Assembly (NCBI GenBank): GCA_028718565.1
Contig: JAQULO010000010.1
Location: 1-52,070 of the forward strand
Length of the DNA stretch: 52,070 nucleotides
Source: Syntrophales bacterium
GTDB lineage: Bacteria > Desulfobacterota > Syntrophia > Syntrophales > UBA2210
Direction: 5' to 3'
The notes beneath the pieces are model-generated. The model was not told the DNA's origin and did not search any database. It saw nothing but the letters and a program-made list of their open reading frames with translations. The translations under genes and the position numbers were made by a program. Below, one piece after another: positions 8,448 to 18,751 of this stretch. The first letter of the stretch is position 1. Every line of letters starts with the position of its first letter.

Positions 8448-9671
8448 GTGGCGGTGATTGTACAAAAATATGGCGGCACCTCTGTAGCCGATCTTGAAAA
8501 GATTCGGGCCATAGCGCGGAGGGTGTCGAGAACCAGAGAAGATGGAAACGATATGGTGGTCGTTCTATCGGCCATGGCGGGCGAGACGGACCGGCTTGTT
8601 CAACTGGCCAACAGCGCTTCCGGAGGGGAACCGGACCGACGTGAATACGATGTGCTGGTTTCTTCGGGTGAGCAGATATCCGTCTCACTCCTGGCGATCA
8701 TGCTCAACAAGATGGGGCACAGGGCGGTATCCCTCCTGGGTTATCAGGTGAGAATACTTACGGACGAGGCCCACAGTAACGCGAAGATACTCGATGTTGA
8801 AACCGGACTGATATCGGGTGAGCTGAAGAGAGGTGGGATCGTAGTCGTGGCCGGTTTCCAGGGTGTTGACGGGAAGGGAAACATAACCACACTGGGGAGG
8901 GGTGGTTCGGATACCACCGCCGTGGCCATCGCGGCTTGTCTGAAGGCCGATTTCTGTGAGATATTCACCGATGTGGACGGTGTCTACACGACGGACCCTA
9001 ACCTGTATGACAAGGCACGCAAGCTGAAGAGAATATCGTACGATGAGATGCTGAGCCTAGCGGGTGCTGGGGCGAAGGTTCTTCAACACCGCTCCGTGGA
9101 GCTGGCTAAGACGTATGGAGTTCCGGTGTATGTGAGGTCTTCTTTTAGCGAGGATAGTGGAACATTGGTTACCAAGGAGGATGAAGAGATGGAAAGAGGA
9201 GTGATCTCCGGCGTGGCATATGACAGGGACCAGGCCAAGGTTACGGTTGTTCATGTACCGGACAAGCCGGGTATTGCCGGCCGCCTGTTTACGCCCCTGT
9301 CCGATCATAACATTGTGGTTGATATGATTATCCAGAACGCGAGCAGCGAAGGCTATACCGACCTGACCTTTACCGTTTCCCGGAAAGATATCGGAGAGGC
9401 CAGGAGACTCCTTGACCCGGTCGCCAAGGATATGGGGGCCTCCAGGATAGAATATGATGAGAACATTTCGAAGGTATCCATAGTGGGCGTCGGCATGAAG
9501 AGCCAGTCCGGTGTCGCGTCGAAGATGTTTGAGACTCTTGCGAATGAGGGGATCAATATTCTGATGATCAGTACGTCCGAGATAAAAATATCGTGTGTTA
9601 TAGGGGCCAAGTATACTGAACTGGCCGTTATGGCCCTGCATGACGCCTTTGGCCTTGAACAGGAACCCTGA
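8448..9671 (+). CDS. lysC: Aspartate kinase
   Basis: 407 residues with a GTG start four bases after tsaE. The kinase core begins IVQKYGGTSVADLEKI and contains TLGRGGSDTTAVAIAA and FTDVDGVYTTDPN. Two ACT domains follow (from about residue 265 to the end), one carrying VVDMIIQNAS and the other ending in GAKYTELAVMALHDAFGL. The enzyme phosphorylates aspartate, the first step toward lysine, diaminopimelate, threonine and methionine. The paired ACT domains point to feedback control by lysine and/or threonine. The length matches the single-function bacterial class. Confidence 0.96.
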   Translation: MAVIVQKYGGTSVADLEKIRAIARRVSRTREDGNDMVVVLSAMAGETDRLVQLANSASGGEPDRREYDVLVSSGEQISVSLLAIMLNKMGHRAVSLLGYQVRILTDEAHSNAKILDVETGLISGELKRGGIVVVAGFQGVDGKGNITTLGRGGSDTTAVAIAACLKADFCEIFTDVDGVYTTDPNLYDKARKLKRISYDEMLSLAGAGAKVLQHRSVELAKTYGVPVYVRSSFSEDSGTLVTKEDEEMERGVISGVAYDRDQAKVTVVHVPDKPGIAGRLFTPLSDHNIVVDMIIQNASSEGYTDLTFTVSRKDIGEARRLLDPVAKDMGASRIEYDENISKVSIVGVGMKSQSGVASKMFETLANEGINILMISTSEIKISCVIGAKYTELAVMALHDAFGLEQEP

Positions 9672-9687
9672 TCATATGTGAACAAAG

Positions 9688-10275
9688 ATGAAGGGAAAAA
9701 CCCTTGCCAGCAGACAACTCTATGGGGCTATAGGAATCGTGATCGTGGTGGCGCTCGTATATGCCGCCAGGGACGTTATCCAGTATCTGCGTTTCCCCGG
9801 GGAATCTGCTGTGTCTTCCCAGTGGGCGGGATCGGGTGTCACGGTGGAGCTTGCCGGAGATCAGGATCATGGCGGGGTATACTTCCTTCCTCACAGGGCA
9901 ACGATTTACGATCTCTTAAGAGAGGCGGGAGTTGGTAATGTTGCGAGATTCAGAGGGGCCGATCTCGCCGGAGGGGTCCACTCCGGGGACCGGGTTATCT
10001 GCGACACGGCCCGATCCCGGGTAACTGTCGGTGATATGTCCGCCCCAGTCCGGCTCGCTCTCGGCATGCCGATTGATCTCAATAAGGCGACGCTGGAGGA
10101 CCTGGCGCTTGTTCCCGAAATTGGTCGCAAGACGGCGGCGAAAATAGTAAGACTCAGGGAGGAAAAGGGGGATTTTTCCGAAGTTGACGTGCTAAAACGA
10201 ATAAAAGGCCTTGGAAAAAAGAAGTATGACAGGATAAAAGCGTATCTTTCCGTTAACAGGCCTTCTTGTTCTTGA
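9688..10275 (+). CDS. Membrane-anchored SLBB/helix-hairpin-helix protein, ComEA-like
   Basis: 195 residues. Residues ~10-28 form one membrane anchor, followed by a beta-rich segment resembling an SLBB domain (about 45-105, VTVELAGDQ through HSGDRVICD). The C-terminal domain is the duplicated helix-hairpin-helix of ComEA: DLNKATLEDLALVPEIGRKT then IKGLGKKKYDRIKAYL. ComEA binds double-stranded DNA at the outer face of the membrane during natural uptake; many bacteria without known competence also carry such proteins. It is the last gene of the ftsH-folP-tsaE-lysC run and stops 36 bases before tRNA-Pro. Confidence 0.85.
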   Translation: MKGKTLASRQLYGAIGIVIVVALVYAARDVIQYLRFPGESAVSSQWAGSGVTVELAGDQDHGGVYFLPHRATIYDLLREAGVGNVARFRGADLAGGVHSGDRVICDTARSRVTVGDMSAPVRLALGMPIDLNKATLEDLALVPEIGRKTAAKIVRLREEKGDFSEVDVLKRIKGLGKKKYDRIKAYLSVNRPSCS

Positions 10276-10311
10276 CAGAGAAAAACTATAATGATATCTC
10301 ACCACCAAAGT

Positions 10312-10388
<77 letters not shown>

Positions 10389-10403
10389 TTTGTGTTGTAG
10401 TGG

Positions 10404-10429
10404 AAAACCGCCGTTACCGGCGGTTTTTG
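10404..10429 (+). terminator. Intrinsic terminator after tRNA-Pro
   Basis: AAACCGCCG pairs perfectly with CGGCGGTTT around a TTAC loop and is followed by TTG. The hairpin starts about 16 bases after the tRNA end. It separates tRNA-Pro from tRNA-Leu. Confidence 0.8.
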
Positions 10430-10525
10430 TTTGGAGCGTGTGCGGGCGATAGCATCTGGATGCCGCGCTATTCACAGTTGACAATCGGTCTTGCGATTAC
10501 TACTATAGCGATACTCTTGTAAATT

Positions 10526-10612
10526 GCGAGAGTGGCGGAACTGGAAGACGCACTGGACTTAGGATCCAGCCCGCGAAAGCGGATAGGGGTTCAACTCCCC
10601 TCTCTCGCACCA
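10526..10612 (+). tRNA. tRNA-Leu (TAG)
   Basis: An 87-base class II tRNA with a long variable arm. The acceptor is GCGAGAG/CTCTCGC, the anticodon stem CTGGA/TCCAG around CTTAGGA (anticodon TAG), the T-arm GGGG-TTCAACT-CCCC, and CCA is encoded. Confidence 0.96.
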
Positions 10613-10679
10613 CACTAAAGGGTATGTGTGACGTATATTATCGTCGTGAGTAACTCAAAATGTGCAAAGGAGTAAGTGC

Positions 10680-12011
10680 GTGGGTAATATGGCCAGTGAA
10701 ATGAAGATAGAAGATATCAGCCCCGTGGAGAAAAAGTTGTCCTTTGAGGTTATCTGGGATGACGTGAAAAAGGAGCTCGATTCGATATACAAGACGGTGG
10801 GCAAGAGTGCGAAGGTCAGGGGATTCAGACCGGGAAAAGCACCCAGAGCCATCCTCGAACTGCACTACGGAGAAAGTGTGAAAGAGGAGGCGATATCCAA
10901 ACTGGTTACAAAGCACTATACCGAAGCTGTTGAAAAAAATGATATAGAGGTCGTCGCACAACCGGTCATAGATAATAAGGGGATAACAGTAGGGGAGGAT
11001 TTCCTCTTTACCGCCACCGTCGAGATCCAGCCGGTACTTGACCCCAAGGACTATACCGGGCTTGACCTGGAGAAGGAAAAACTTACTATCACGAAGGCCG
11101 ATGTTGAAGAGAAGCTCACGCAGATACGGCAGATGTACGCCACCCTTGAAGATGTCACGGACGATCGGGCGCTTGCAGACGGCGATTTCGCGTTGATTGA
11201 CTTTGCGGGGACACTCAATGGAGAGGCGCGTAAGGAACTGGCGGCCGAAGGCCACACCCTCCAAATAGGCTCCAAGAGCTTTGTGCCCGGATTCGAGGAA
11301 CAGTTGATAGGAATGAAAAAGGGGGAGGCAAAGGATGTTGCGGTGACATTCCCCGAGACGTACGGTGCAAAGGACATTGCCGGAAAAGAGGTCCTGTTCT
11401 CGGTAACCCTCAAAAACATCCGCGAGAAGCTCCTACCCGAGCTGGATGAGGACTTTATAAAGAACTTCGAAAAATATGAGACCCTCAAAGACCTGAGGGA
11501 GGACGTGAAAAAGTCGCTCGAAGATGAGGGGGAGGCCCGTATCAAGGCGGAGCTGAGAGGCGCGATTGTTGATAAACTTCTGGAAAAGAACGAATTTGAA
11601 GTTCCCTCCGTCTGGGTAAACCAGCAGATCTATACCATGATGATTGATGCCCGCCGGAGAATGGTACAGAACGGCATGCCTGACGACAAGGCCGCCGAGA
11701 TGACCTACAATCTGCACGACATGTTTAAAGATCAGGCTGAAAAGATTGTCAAGGCTTCATTTATATTGAGTAAAATTGCGAAGAAGGAGTCGATGGAGGT
11801 AGGTGAGGAAGAAGTTGAAGAAAAACTGAGGGAGCTTGCTCAAAGGTACGGGCAGGATTACGAGGCCGTAAAGAAGGTATCTGAGAACAATGATATGAAG
11901 GAGCGTCTCAGGGACGAGTTGCTTGAGCAGAAGGCTCTCAATTTTATCGAAGAAAAGGCCACTATAACCGCTCTCAAGAAAAGCAAGAAAAAGGAAAAAG
12001 GAGAAGAATGA
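10680..12011 (+). CDS. tig: Trigger factor, ribosome-bound chaperone and prolyl isomerase
   Basis: 443 residues. The GTG at 10680 is chosen because AAAGGAG ends 7 bases before it; the ATG at 10689 is 16 bases from that site. The N-terminal ribosome-binding domain contains the signature GFRPGKAP. The central FKBP-type PPIase spans about residues 155-250 ([27 protein letters not shown]). A long helical C-terminal chaperone domain ends in a Lys/Glu-rich tail. Trigger factor greets nascent chains at the ribosome exit. The stop overlaps the clpP start by 4 bases (ATGA), the classic tig-clpP-clpX-lon order. Confidence 0.96.
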   Translation: MGNMASEMKIEDISPVEKKLSFEVIWDDVKKELDSIYKTVGKSAKVRGFRPGKAPRAILELHYGESVKEEAISKLVTKHYTEAVEKNDIEVVAQPVIDNKGITVGEDFLFTATVEIQPVLDPKDYTGLDLEKEKLTITKADVEEKLTQIRQMYATLEDVTDDRALADGDFALIDFAGTLNGEARKELAAEGHTLQIGSKSFVPGFEEQLIGMKKGEAKDVAVTFPETYGAKDIAGKEVLFSVTLKNIREKLLPELDEDFIKNFEKYETLKDLREDVKKSLEDEGEARIKAELRGAIVDKLLEKNEFEVPSVWVNQQIYTMMIDARRRMVQNGMPDDKAAEMTYNLHDMFKDQAEKIVKASFILSKIAKKESMEVGEEEVEEKLRELAQRYGQDYEAVKKVSENNDMKERLRDELLEQKALNFIEEKATITALKKSKKKEKGEE

Positions 12012-12598
12012 TGCCTCTCGTTCCTATGGTGATTGAACAGGATGGTCGGGGGGAACGGGCTTTCGATATCTATTCCAGGCTCCTGAGGGACCGTATTATC
12101 TTTCTTGGATCGGCTATTGATGACGATGTCGCGAATCTCGTCATAGCCCAGATGCTGTACCTGGAATCGGAAGATCCGGACAGGGAGATATCGTTTTATC
12201 TGAACACCCCCGGAGGTGTTGTCAGTGCCGGTCTGGCCATATACGATACGATGCAGTACCTACGGCCTTCCGTTCACACTATCTGTATGGGACAGGCGGC
12301 GAGTATGGGAGCCCTTCTCCTCGCGGCGGGTGAAAAGGGGAAGAGGAGTGCCCTGCCCAACTCAAGAATCCTCATACATCAGCCCCTCGGCGGATCGCAG
12401 GGGCAGGCAACCGATATAGGCATTCAGGCCAAAGAGATCTTGAGATTAAAGCAGGACCTCAATGCAATACTGGCACGGCACACCGGACAATCTATTGAAA
12501 AGATTGAGACTGATACGGACAGAGATTATTATATGACGAGCAGCCAAGCTAAAGAGTATGGCATAATTGACGAAGTTATCACAAAGAGGACAAAGTAA
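12008..12598 (+). CDS. clpP: ATP-dependent Clp protease proteolytic subunit
   Basis: 196 residues. The catalytic triad is visible: S99 in [10 protein letters not shown]124 in ILIHQPLGG and D173 in DTDRDYYM. The segment [18 protein letters not shown] is the usual handle region. ClpP forms a double heptameric chamber that works with ClpX, encoded immediately downstream. Two ATG codons stand in tandem at the start, and the first overlaps the trigger factor stop. Confidence 0.97.
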   Translation: MMPLVPMVIEQDGRGERAFDIYSRLLRDRIIFLGSAIDDDVANLVIAQMLYLESEDPDREISFYLNTPGGVVSAGLAIYDTMQYLRPSVHTICMGQAASMGALLLAAGEKGKRSALPNSRILIHQPLGGSQGQATDIGIQAKEILRLKQDLNAILARHTGQSIEKIETDTDRDYYMTSSQAKEYGIIDEVITKRTK

Positions 12599-12611
12599 GG
12601 GGAAACTTTTC

Positions 12612-13895
12612 ATGGGGAAAAAGCCTGATAATGGTAAGCGGGAACCGCTCTTCTGCTCCTTTTGCGGAAAGACACAGGACGAAGTAAAAAAACTCGTCGC
12701 CGGCCCCGCCGCCTATATCTGTGACGAATGCATAGACCTGTGCAGATGCATTGTTGAAGAAGACGGAAACCGGGGAAACGGCAAAAACGCCAGAGAAGAT
12801 ATCCCCGAGCCAAGGGACATCAAAAAGTTTCTGGACCAGTATGTTGTGGGGCAGGAGCGGTCGAAAAAGATTCTTGCCGTCGCCGTTTACAACCACTATA
12901 AGAGACTGTTCTCAGGGGTTGAACTGAATGATGTCGAACTCCAGAAGAGCAATATCCTCCTGATCGGCCCTACCGGTTCAGGGAAGACCCTCCTGGCACG
13001 GACCCTGGCACGGATGCTGGATGTCCCTTTTGCTATGGCGGATGCCACCACTCTGACCGAGGCGGGATACGTCGGAGAGGACGTGGAGAATATCATCCTG
13101 AGCCTTCTCCAGAACGCGAATTATGATGTCCAGCGGGCATCACACGGTATCGTCTATATAGATGAGATAGATAAGATATCGAGAAAAGCGGGCAACCCTT
13201 CCATCACCAGGGACGTGTCCGGTGAAGGAGTCCAACAGGCTCTCCTGAAAATTGTAGAGGGAACCCTGGCAAATGTGCCTCCCAAAGGGGGAAGAAAACA
13301 CCCGCAGCAGGAATTTATTCAGGTGGACACCACCAATATCCTGTTTATATGCGGGGGAGCCTTCAACGGCCTGGAAGATATTATCGAAAAGAGACTGAAC
13401 GTAAACTCCATGGGATTCGGGGCCGATATCAAGAGCAGGAAGGAACAAAATGTCGGTGAAATCCTGTCGGGCGTTCGGCCCGAAGACCTTCTGAAGTATG
13501 GCTTGATCCCGGAGTTTGTGGGGAGGCTTCCGGTCATTGGCACCCTGTATGATCTTGTTGACGAGGATCTGGTGAGGATACTGGTCGAGCCCAGAAATTC
13601 CATTGTAAAACAGTACAAAAAGATGTTTGAGATAGAGGACGTGAAACTGACCTTTACCGATGGCGCCCTGAGGGCCATAGCGAAATTGTCCGCGGACCGT
13701 AAGTCCGGCGCGCGGGGGCTTCAGGCCATTATGGAGGATACCATGTTGGACATCAGCTATGATATCCCCTCACGCAGGGACATACGGGAATGCCTCATCA
13801 ATGAGGATGTAGTACTCAACAAGGAGAAACCGATTTTAGTTTTTGAAAAGGTCTCCGAGACGGTGGAAGATAACGAACAGGAAAAAACAGGATAA
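12612..13895 (+). CDS. clpX: Clp protease ATPase subunit ClpX
   Basis: 427 residues. The N-terminal C4 zinc-binding domain reads FCSFCGK then [10 protein letters not shown]. The AAA+ core has Walker A GPTGSGKT, Walker [10 protein letters not shown], the sensor segment [15 protein letters not shown] and the ClpP-docking loop region around [11 protein letters not shown]. ClpX unfolds tagged substrates and threads them into ClpP. The start at 12612 has AGGGGA about 10 bases upstream and puts the zinc domain at the usual distance; the frame is open earlier but overlaps clpP. Confidence 0.97.
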   Translation: MGKKPDNGKREPLFCSFCGKTQDEVKKLVAGPAAYICDECIDLCRCIVEEDGNRGNGKNAREDIPEPRDIKKFLDQYVVGQERSKKILAVAVYNHYKRLFSGVELNDVELQKSNILLIGPTGSGKTLLARTLARMLDVPFAMADATTLTEAGYVGEDVENIILSLLQNANYDVQRASHGIVYIDEIDKISRKAGNPSITRDVSGEGVQQALLKIVEGTLANVPPKGGRKHPQQEFIQVDTTNILFICGGAFNGLEDIIEKRLNVNSMGFGADIKSRKEQNVGEILSGVRPEDLLKYGLIPEFVGRLPVIGTLYDLVDEDLVRILVEPRNSIVKQYKKMFEIEDVKLTFTDGALRAIAKLSADRKSGARGLQAIMEDTMLDISYDIPSRRDIRECLINEDVVLNKEKPILVFEKVSETVEDNEQEKTG

Positions 13896-13904
13896 TAGAA
13901 ATCT

Positions 13905-16328
13905 ATGTTTGATTTTAATAAGAAAGAAGAAGAAATAAAGCATGGCAAACTGTTGATACCGCTACTTCCCCTGAGAGATGTGGTCGTGTTTCCCCATATG
14001 ATTGTGCCCCTTTTCGTGGGGCGGGAAAAATCGATCAACGCCTTGGAATATGCCATGCAGCATGACAAAGAGATATTCCTGGCTGCGCAAAGGAGCGCCG
14101 AGATTGATGAGCCGACGGAAGATGACGTCTATGCGGTCGGCACCATAGGAAATATCATACAACTGCTGCGGCTTCCGGACGGGACGGTGAAGGCCCTGGT
14201 CGAGGGGAGGAGAAGGGGCGTTGTCAAAGACTATATGCCCAACGAAGATTTTTTCCTGGTCGATGTCGATGAACTGAAGGGAAGCCATGCCTCCCAATCA
14301 GATACGAAGCTGGAGGCGCTGATTCGAAATGTTGTCGAGGCGTTTAAAAAATACGCGAAGATCAGCCGGAAGGTTCCTTCTGAGCTGATGGGGTCCATGT
14401 CGTCCACGGATGATCCGTCAAAGCTGGCCGATACGGTTGTGGCGCATCTGTACGTAAAGTTGGACGAGAGACAGAAGGTGCTTGAAACGAACGATGTTGT
14501 TGAAAGACTCGAAAAGATATACGCCTTGATGATGGCGGAGATAGAGATACTGGAGGTTGAGGGACGCATCAGAAAACGGGTCAAGTCCCAGATGGAAAAG
14601 ACCCAAAAGGATTACTATCTGAATGAGCAGATGAGGGCCATTCAGAAAGAGATGGGCGAGGACGACAGTTTCAAGGCCGAGATGAGGGAACTGGAAAAGA
14701 AGCTGAAGGAAAAGAAGCTGACCGAGGAAGCGTATGAGAAGGTCAAGCAGGAGATGAAGAAGCTGAAGATGATGGCCCCCATGTCTGCGGAGGCAACGGT
14801 GGTCCGCAACTATGTGGACTGGATACTGGCCTTGCCCTGGTATGAAAAGACGGAGGATAGAACGGGACTGAAGGAATCCGAGGCGATTCTGGAGGAGGAT
14901 CACTACGGGCTCAAAGAGGTAAAGGAGCGGATCCTTGAGTATCTCGCGGTCCAGACCCTGTCCAAAAAGAAGAAAGGCTCCATCCTGTGCCTTGTCGGTC
15001 CTCCGGGGGTGGGAAAGACCTCTATAGCAAAATCGATTGCCCGGGCCACCAATAGAAAGTTTATCAGACTGTCTCTCGGCGGCCTGAGGGATGAGGCCGA
15101 GATACGCGGCCACAGAAGAACCTATATAGGGGCCATGCCCGGAAAGATCATCCAGCTCCTGAAAAAGGCGGGTTCGAGCAATCCCGTATTCTGCTTGGAT
15201 GAGATCGATAAACTCAGTTCCGATTTCAGAGGAGACCCCGCGTCGGCGCTCCTGGAAGTGCTTGATCCGGAGCAGAATGTCGCCTTCAACGACAACTATC
15301 TCGAGGTCGATTACGACCTGTCAGATATCATGTTTATAACCACGGCCAATGTCCTTCAGACGATACCCGCGGCACTCCAGGACCGCACCGAGGTGATCCG
15401 TATCGCGGGATATACGGAGCCTGAAAAACTTAATATCGCTGGGAAATACCTTGTTTCGAAGGAACTTGAAACAAACGGGCTGACCGAAAAGAATATCACC
15501 TTCTCGAATGGGGCCCTGCTGACGATCATACGAAAATATACACGAGAGGCCGGGGTACGAAACCTTGAGAGAGAGATAGCCTCTGTCTGCAGAAAGGTGG
15601 CCAGGAGGATCGTCACCAATGGAAGCACAAGAAAGATAAAGGTGGGAGCGAAGTCCGTAGGGAAGTACCTCGGCATACCAAAATATCGATTCGGAGAGAT
15701 CGAGGGACTGGACAGGATAGGGCTGACGGTGGGCCTCGCGTGGACGGAAGTCGGCGGCGAACTCCTGACGATAGAGTCTTCCGTCATGCAGGGAACCGGC
15801 AAACTTACCCTGACGGGAAAGCTGGGAGACGTGATGCAGGAATCGGCTCAGGCCGCACTGACCTATGTCAGATCACGGGCGGAGGTCCTGGGACTGGCGG
15901 AAAATTTCTATAAGGAACTGGATATCCACGTGCATGTCCCCGAGGGAGCCATCCCGAAGGATGGACCGTCCGCAGGGATCGCCATGGCGACATCCATAGC
16001 ATCCGCACTCCTCAAAAAGAAGGTGCGAAGCGATCTGGCGATGACGGGAGAAATCACCCTCAGGGGAAGGGTGCTTCCCATCGGCGGGCTGAAGGAGAAA
16101 TTGCTGGCCGCCCATCGCGGACGTATCAAGACCGTGATCATACCGATCGAGAACGAAAAGGACCTTGCCGACATCCCGGCCAATGTCCTGAGAGAACTCG
16201 AGATAGTCTTTGTGGAGAATGTGGACGATGTCCTCCAGCGGGCGTTTGTCCCGGAGGACAAACCGGAAACGTATCCACGGCAGACAAAATCCGCCGAGGG
16301 AGGGGGAGAGGTGCAGATACATGCGTAA
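13905..16328 (+). CDS. lon: ATP-dependent protease Lon
   Basis: 807 residues, standard LonA length. The N-terminal LON domain begins near [22 protein letters not shown] coiled-coil segment rich in Lys and Glu lies about 220-290, and the AAA+ module carries [15 protein letters not shown] and [10 protein letters not shown]. The C-terminal Ser-Lys protease has the catalytic Ser in [13 protein letters not shown] and the Lys in the following [12 protein letters not shown] segment. Lon degrades damaged proteins and specific regulators. It closes the tig-clpP-clpX-lon set and is followed by two tRNA genes. Confidence 0.97.
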   Translation: MFDFNKKEEEIKHGKLLIPLLPLRDVVVFPHMIVPLFVGREKSINALEYAMQHDKEIFLAAQRSAEIDEPTEDDVYAVGTIGNIIQLLRLPDGTVKALVEGRRRGVVKDYMPNEDFFLVDVDELKGSHASQSDTKLEALIRNVVEAFKKYAKISRKVPSELMGSMSSTDDPSKLADTVVAHLYVKLDERQKVLETNDVVERLEKIYALMMAEIEILEVEGRIRKRVKSQMEKTQKDYYLNEQMRAIQKEMGEDDSFKAEMRELEKKLKEKKLTEEAYEKVKQEMKKLKMMAPMSAEATVVRNYVDWILALPWYEKTEDRTGLKESEAILEEDHYGLKEVKERILEYLAVQTLSKKKKGSILCLVGPPGVGKTSIAKSIARATNRKFIRLSLGGLRDEAEIRGHRRTYIGAMPGKIIQLLKKAGSSNPVFCLDEIDKLSSDFRGDPASALLEVLDPEQNVAFNDNYLEVDYDLSDIMFITTANVLQTIPAALQDRTEVIRIAGYTEPEKLNIAGKYLVSKELETNGLTEKNITFSNGALLTIIRKYTREAGVRNLEREIASVCRKVARRIVTNGSTRKIKVGAKSVGKYLGIPKYRFGEIEGLDRIGLTVGLAWTEVGGELLTIESSVMQGTGKLTLTGKLGDVMQESAQAALTYVRSRAEVLGLAENFYKELDIHVHVPEGAIPKDGPSAGIAMATSIASALLKKKVRSDLAMTGEITLRGRVLPIGGLKEKLLAAHRGRIKTVIIPIENEKDLADIPANVLRELEIVFVENVDDVLQRAFVPEDKPETYPRQTKSAEGGGEVQIHA

Positions 16329-16335
16329 ATATTAC

Positions 16336-16364
16336 TTGACAGGACCCCCTTTTTTGTTTAGGTT
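16336..16364 (+). promoter_or_regulatory. Likely sigma-70 promoter of tRNA-Val and tRNA-Asp
   Basis: A perfect -35 box TTGACA stands at 16336-16341. A weak -10 candidate (TAGGTT) lies at 16359-16364 with a 17-base spacer. Transcription would begin near 16371, about 27 bases before tRNA-Val. Confidence 0.45.
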
Positions 16365-16397
16365 GCCACCTTCGGGTACAGGGGATTGAACACCTAT

Positions 16398-16473
16398 GGG
16401 CGGATAGCTCAGCTGGGAGAGCGCCACGCTTACACCGTGGATGTCACAGGTTCAAGTCCTGTTCCGCCTACCA
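16398..16473 (+). tRNA. tRNA-Val (TAC)
   Basis: A 76-base cloverleaf. The acceptor is GGGCGGA/TCCGCCT with one G-U pair, the anticodon stem CCACG/CGTGG around CTTACAC (anticodon TAC), the T-arm ACAGG-TTCAAGT-CCTGT, and CCA is encoded. Confidence 0.96.
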
Positions 16474-16480
16474 TTTTTGC

Positions 16481-16557
<77 letters not shown>

Positions 16558-16565
16558 GTAAATCA

Positions 16566-16602
16566 AGGGGGTGGCTCTCATTCAGAGCTACCCCCCTTTT
16601 GG
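16566..16602 (+). terminator. Intrinsic terminator after tRNA-Asp
   Basis: GGGGGTGGCTCT pairs with AGAGCTACCCCC (one G-U) around a five-base loop and is followed by a T-run. It sits 10 bases after the tRNA. Confidence 0.85.
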
Positions 16603-16607
16603 TTTTA

Positions 16608-16776
16608 TGTATGGCTCTGTGTGTTTTCGTTTCGGGTTTCCCCTCTGAGGGTCACTTTCTTTGCTTGTGATTCGCCCTTCAGTATTCGACAGACATGGGT
16701 TTTTGAAATGCAGAGTTTTTCTGCTGTATCTCTCAACGTGAAACCTTTTTGTGTTAGCTTTAAGCGGAAGCTTGAG
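16608..16776 (-). pseudogene. Fragment of a helix-turn-helix DNA-binding protein
   Basis: The minus strand holds an open frame without a start codon. It encodes a segment reading LTQKGFTLRDTAEKLCIS, then KTHVCRILKGESQ, before a stop near 16608. This matches the look of a winged or resolvase-type helix-turn-helix (x-LRDTAEKLxISKTHVxRIL). A TAA precedes it at about 16774-16776, so the 5' part is missing or lost to a frameshift. It lies between the tRNA terminator and the glnK end, in DNA that shows other signs of decay. It could be the tail of an integrated element beside the tRNA-Asp gene (inference). Confidence 0.4.
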
Positions 16777-16800
16777 TTGTTTATATCTTAGACGCCGTCT

Positions 16801-16830
16801 GCCCGCCCCCCCCTTGCAAGGGAGGGCGGG
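16801..16830 (-). terminator. Hairpin downstream of glnK
   Basis: GCCCGCC, then CCC and TTGCAA, pair with GGGAGGGCGGG across the centre to give a strong GC-rich stem. It lies 50 bases beyond the glnK stop on the minus strand. No clear T-run follows in that direction. Confidence 0.45.
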
Positions 16831-16880
16831 TTATCGTGACGGATGAGTCATGGTTTGCTTGCGGCGAAGAGCCCGAGGGG

Positions 16881-17222
16881 TCAGCCGATCGCCTCAATAC
16901 CTGTTTCGCCCGTTCGCACCCTGATGCACTCCTCCATAGGCATTACGAAGATCTTTCCATCCCCGATTTTTCCCGAGCGCGCCCCTTTGATGATGGCTTC
17001 CACGGCGGGTTTTACAAATTCATCGTTCACGGCAATCTCGAAGCGCACCTTATCCCGAAGATTGACCTCTGTGAAGGCGCCTCGATATGATTCTGTGAAT
17101 CCACCTTGCGACCCGCAGCCGATAACATTGGATACAGTCATTTTTCCCACTTTGGCTTCGGTAAGTGCCAGCTTGACATCCGTCAGTTTCTCCGGTTGTA
17201 CAATTGCGATAATAAGCTTCAT
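16881..17222 (-). CDS. glnK: PII-family nitrogen regulator, GlnK-like
   Basis: 113 residues, standard PII length. The start [13 protein letters not shown], the T-loop [18 protein letters not shown] (residues 35-52) with the effector-binding Gln39, and the C-terminal [14 protein letters not shown] identify the family. PII proteins bind ATP/ADP and 2-oxoglutarate and block AmtB by inserting the T-loop. Tyr46 is present, but residue 51, the uridylylated Tyr of E. coli GlnB/GlnK, is Thr here. GlnD-type modification at that site is therefore impossible. AGGAGAA lies upstream of the ATG. It follows amtB by 45 bases on the same strand, behind a sigma-54 promoter. Confidence 0.93.
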   Translation of the reverse strand: MKLIIAIVQPEKLTDVKLALTEAKVGKMTVSNVIGCGSQGGFTESYRGAFTEVNLRDKVRFEIAVNDEFVKPAVEAIIKGARSGKIGDGKIFVMPMEECIRVRTGETGIEAIG

Positions 17223-17267
17223 AATAATTCTCCTTTTTCAGAAATTGGGTCTTGACGATAAAGGTCC

Positions 17268-18680
17268 CTATTTGGTCAGGAATCCCTGAAAATCGGGATA
17301 GGCCTTGGAGCCGTGTTCTCCCAGATCCAATCCTATAAGTTCTTCCTCGCGCGAGACCCTCATACCCAATCCCTGCTTGATGATGTACCAGATAATGAGT
17401 GCCGAGATGAATGTAAAGGCACCAACGGCAACGACACCGATAGCCTGTGCTCTAAGCAGCGTGAGCCCGCCGCCGAAGAAAAGGCCATTCCCCGTAGCCG
17501 CTCCCGTGATACTGTCCACGGCGAATAGACCGACTGCCAGGGTTCCCCAGATTCCGTTGACCAGGTGAACCGAAAGGGCACCAACTGGATCATCGATTTT
17601 AAGTTTGTCGAACATCATGACCGCAAAGACCACAAGAACGCCGGCAATCAGACCGATCACCGCAGATGATCCCACACTTACGAAGGCGCAGGGGGCAGTA
17701 ATGGCCACCAGACCTGCCAAAGCACCGTTGATGATCATGGAGAGATCAGGTTTCTTCTGGATCAGCCAAGAGACGATCGTCGAACTGAGGATCGCCATGG
17801 CGGCGGCGGTGTTGGTGGTGACTGCAATATGGGCAATAGCGCTGCCGTCGCCCACACCCATGGTAGAGCCTGGATTGAATCCGAACCAGCCGAACCAGAG
17901 AACAAGTCCCCCGAGGGTAGCCAGGGACATACTATGGCCGAAGATCGGGTTGACGGAACCATCCGGTCGGTATTTCCCTAAGCGAGCTCCCAATACAAGC
18001 ACGCCTGCGAGAGCTGCCCAGCCGCCAACGGAATGAACAACGGTTGATCCGGCAAAATCCCACATGCCAAGGGAAGCAAGAAATCCTCCCCCCCAGATCC
18101 AGTGGCCTGTGATGGGGTACATGATACCCACCAGAAAGAAGGAAAAAACGATAAATGAAATAAATTTGATACGCTCCGCCACGGCTCCAGAAACGATGGT
18201 TGCCGCAGTTCCGGCAAAGACGAGTTGGAAGAAAAATTTAGCCCATAGTGGTACGCCCGTCCAACCGATCGCAGAGTAGACACCCGTGTACGCGTCACCA
18301 ATAGCCGGGCTATTGTCGGCACCACTGGCAAAGAAAAGCCCCTGAAGCCCCACGAAGGGGTTGCCGTCTCCGAACATGAATCCCCATCCGATCACCCAGA
18401 AGGCTGCGGAGGAAATAGCAAAGACGATAAAATTTTTCGCCAGGATATTCACCGTATTTTTGGCCCGGCATAATCCTGCTTCCAACATACCGAAGCCCAG
18501 ATTCATGAAAAATACCAGAAAGGCGGTGAAGAGCACCCAGACGGTATCCATGCCTACTTGCAGGGAACTGACTGCACCCAGAAGCTGTTGCGTAATGGCC
18601 TCTTCCGCAAAGGCTGCCGTATTCGATATAAAGAGCACCCCGATCATGATAATAAACATACCTGCTAACTTCTTCATCAT
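17268..18680 (-). CDS. amtB: Ammonium transporter AmtB
   Basis: 470 residues starting at the ATGATG at 18680, with AGGAGG 6 bases upstream. The frame stays open to 18977, but that part belongs to a broken porin gene. Residues 1-27 look like a cleaved signal peptide (hydrophobic core, AAFAEE), as in E. coli AmtB. Eleven membrane helices follow. The twin-histidine pore residues lie in TVVHSVGG and GALSVHLVNG. AmtB trimers conduct ammonium across the inner membrane and are gated by GlnK, encoded just downstream. The order amtB-glnK is the reverse of the more common glnK-amtB. Confidence 0.95.
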   Translation of the reverse strand: MMKKLAGMFIIMIGVLFISNTAAFAEEAITQQLLGAVSSLQVGMDTVWVLFTAFLVFFMNLGFGMLEAGLCRAKNTVNILAKNFIVFAISSAAFWVIGWGFMFGDGNPFVGLQGLFFASGADNSPAIGDAYTGVYSAIGWTGVPLWAKFFFQLVFAGTAATIVSGAVAERIKFISFIVFSFFLVGIMYPITGHWIWGGGFLASLGMWDFAGSTVVHSVGGWAALAGVLVLGARLGKYRPDGSVNPIFGHSMSLATLGGLVLWFGWFGFNPGSTMGVGDGSAIAHIAVTTNTAAAMAILSSTIVSWLIQKKPDLSMIINGALAGLVAITAPCAFVSVGSSAVIGLIAGVLVVFAVMMFDKLKIDDPVGALSVHLVNGIWGTLAVGLFAVDSITGAATGNGLFFGGGLTLLRAQAIGVVAVGAFTFISALIIWYIIKQGLGMRVSREEELIGLDLGEHGSKAYPDFQGFLTK

Positions 18681-18751
18681 TATACACCTCCTGTTGTATT
18701 GCCTGTTTCCAGGCGCATGGGCTTGAATCTGTCGTGTTCCACACGTTTTTT

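Noticed and set aside
10272-10292. TTGACA plus TATAAT before tRNA-Pro as one promoter
   Set aside because: The spacer is only nine bases. TATAAT alone may be the -10 box, but the -35 is unclear, so no promoter feature was entered.
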